Of a stretch of 7,990 nt of DNA, positions 7,862-7,990 are shown piece after piece. Numbering within the stretch: the first letter of the stretch is position 1; every line of letters begins with the position of its first letter. Under the pieces are notes generated by a model that saw only the letters and a list, made by a program, of their open reading frames with translations, did no database searches and was not told the origin of the DNA. Source of the stretch: Actinomycetes bacterium (GTDB lineage: Bacteria > Actinomycetota > Thermoleophilia > Gaiellales > Gaiellaceae); NCBI GenBank assembly GCA_025350775.1, contig JANXXF010000028.1:1-7990 (forward strand), written 5' to 3'. Made by a program: the position numbers and the translations under genes.

Positions 7862-7990
7862 CGCACCGGCGAAGAACTGGCATTTGCAATTAATACTGCG
7901 ATGAAGGATGCAGCCGTTTCAAGCGGAGATCTTGATTTTATATCGGCCCATGGCACTGCTACTGTTTATAATGATGAAATGGAAGCAAAA
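7862..7990 (+). CDS. Beta-ketoacyl-ACP synthase fragment on foreign AT-richer tail, truncated at both ends
   Basis: Codons read in the frame of 7871 give a continuous peptide to the window edge that includes RTGEELAFAIN, DFISAHGTAT and VYNDEMEAK. AHGTxT with a following NDxxE is a hallmark of FabF/FabB-type condensing enzymes; its histidine is one of the Cys-His-His catalytic residues. The catalytic cysteine domain upstream and the second histidine downstream are absent. Composition falls to about 41% GC (49 of 120 bases from 7871) against about 70% to the left, with codons such as TTT, ATT, AAT, ATA and AAA. Wording and codon use look like Bacteroidota. There is no start codon or preceding synthase domain, and the reading begins at a sharp composition break near 7862-7871. 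This is either a misassembled contig end or a broken transferred fragment; the former is much more likely. Confidence 0.8.

Noticed and set aside
6607..7893. A 428-codon + strand open frame antisense to the LLM oxidoreductase.
   Set aside because: It crosses from the DUF4276 gene through the oxidoreductase into the foreign tail, and its product is low complexity.
7759..7956. N-terminal extension of the oxidoreductase to an ATG at 7956 on the minus strand.
   Set aside because: The added 66 residues begin in the low-GC tail, which belongs to a different gene on the opposite strand, and they have no family match; the ATG at 7758 gives the normal family N-terminus.

Overview
This looks like 7.87 kb of a GC-rich actinobacterial genome joined to about 0.12 kb of unrelated, AT-richer sequence at the right edge. 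Most of the window is near 70% GC, with strong G/C preference at third codon positions and GTG starts. It carries an F420-type luciferase-like oxidoreductase and Trp-motif (PQQ-like) beta-propeller proteins. Together these suggest an actinobacterium, possibly of the Thermoleophilia (Gaiellales/Solirubrobacterales) type. That placement is inferred from composition and gene style only.

Region 1 (1-4973, + strand) reads as part of a cell-surface polysaccharide locus. It starts with the 3' end of one PQQ-like propeller protein, followed by a full-length paralogue with a membrane anchor and seven propeller repeats. Next come an extended-SDR nucleotide-sugar epimerase/dehydratase, a Wzz-like two-membrane-segment chain-length protein, and a family-2 glycosyltransferase with C-terminal membrane segments. 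The second propeller, the epimerase and the Wzz-like gene are joined by 4-base ATGA stop/start overlaps, and the glycosyltransferase follows after 15 bases, so these four very likely form one operon. The epimerase would make a sugar nucleotide, the glycosyltransferase would use an activated sugar at the membrane, and the Wzz-like protein would govern polymer length or export. The role of the propellers is unknown; extracytoplasmic scaffolding or sensing is possible.

Region 2 (5070-6832, + strand) is a separate two-gene cassette of visibly lower GC. It encodes a RecF/OLD-like AAA ATPase and, through another ATGA overlap, a small DUF4276 (TOPRIM-like) protein. An ATPase plus a stand-alone TOPRIM-like partner resembles split OLD-type defence modules. 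The second protein appears to be cut short by a TAG codon, after which the frame stays open for 15 more sense codons.

Region 3 (6889-7758, - strand) is a convergent LLM-class, probably F420-dependent oxidoreductase of ordinary GC-rich character.

Region 4 (about 7862-7990) is an abrupt change to about 41% GC. It encodes, on the + strand, an internal piece of a beta-ketoacyl-ACP synthase including the AHGTxT catalytic-histidine motif, with Bacteroidota-like codon use. It has no relation to its neighbours and is most simply an assembly chimera at a contig end.
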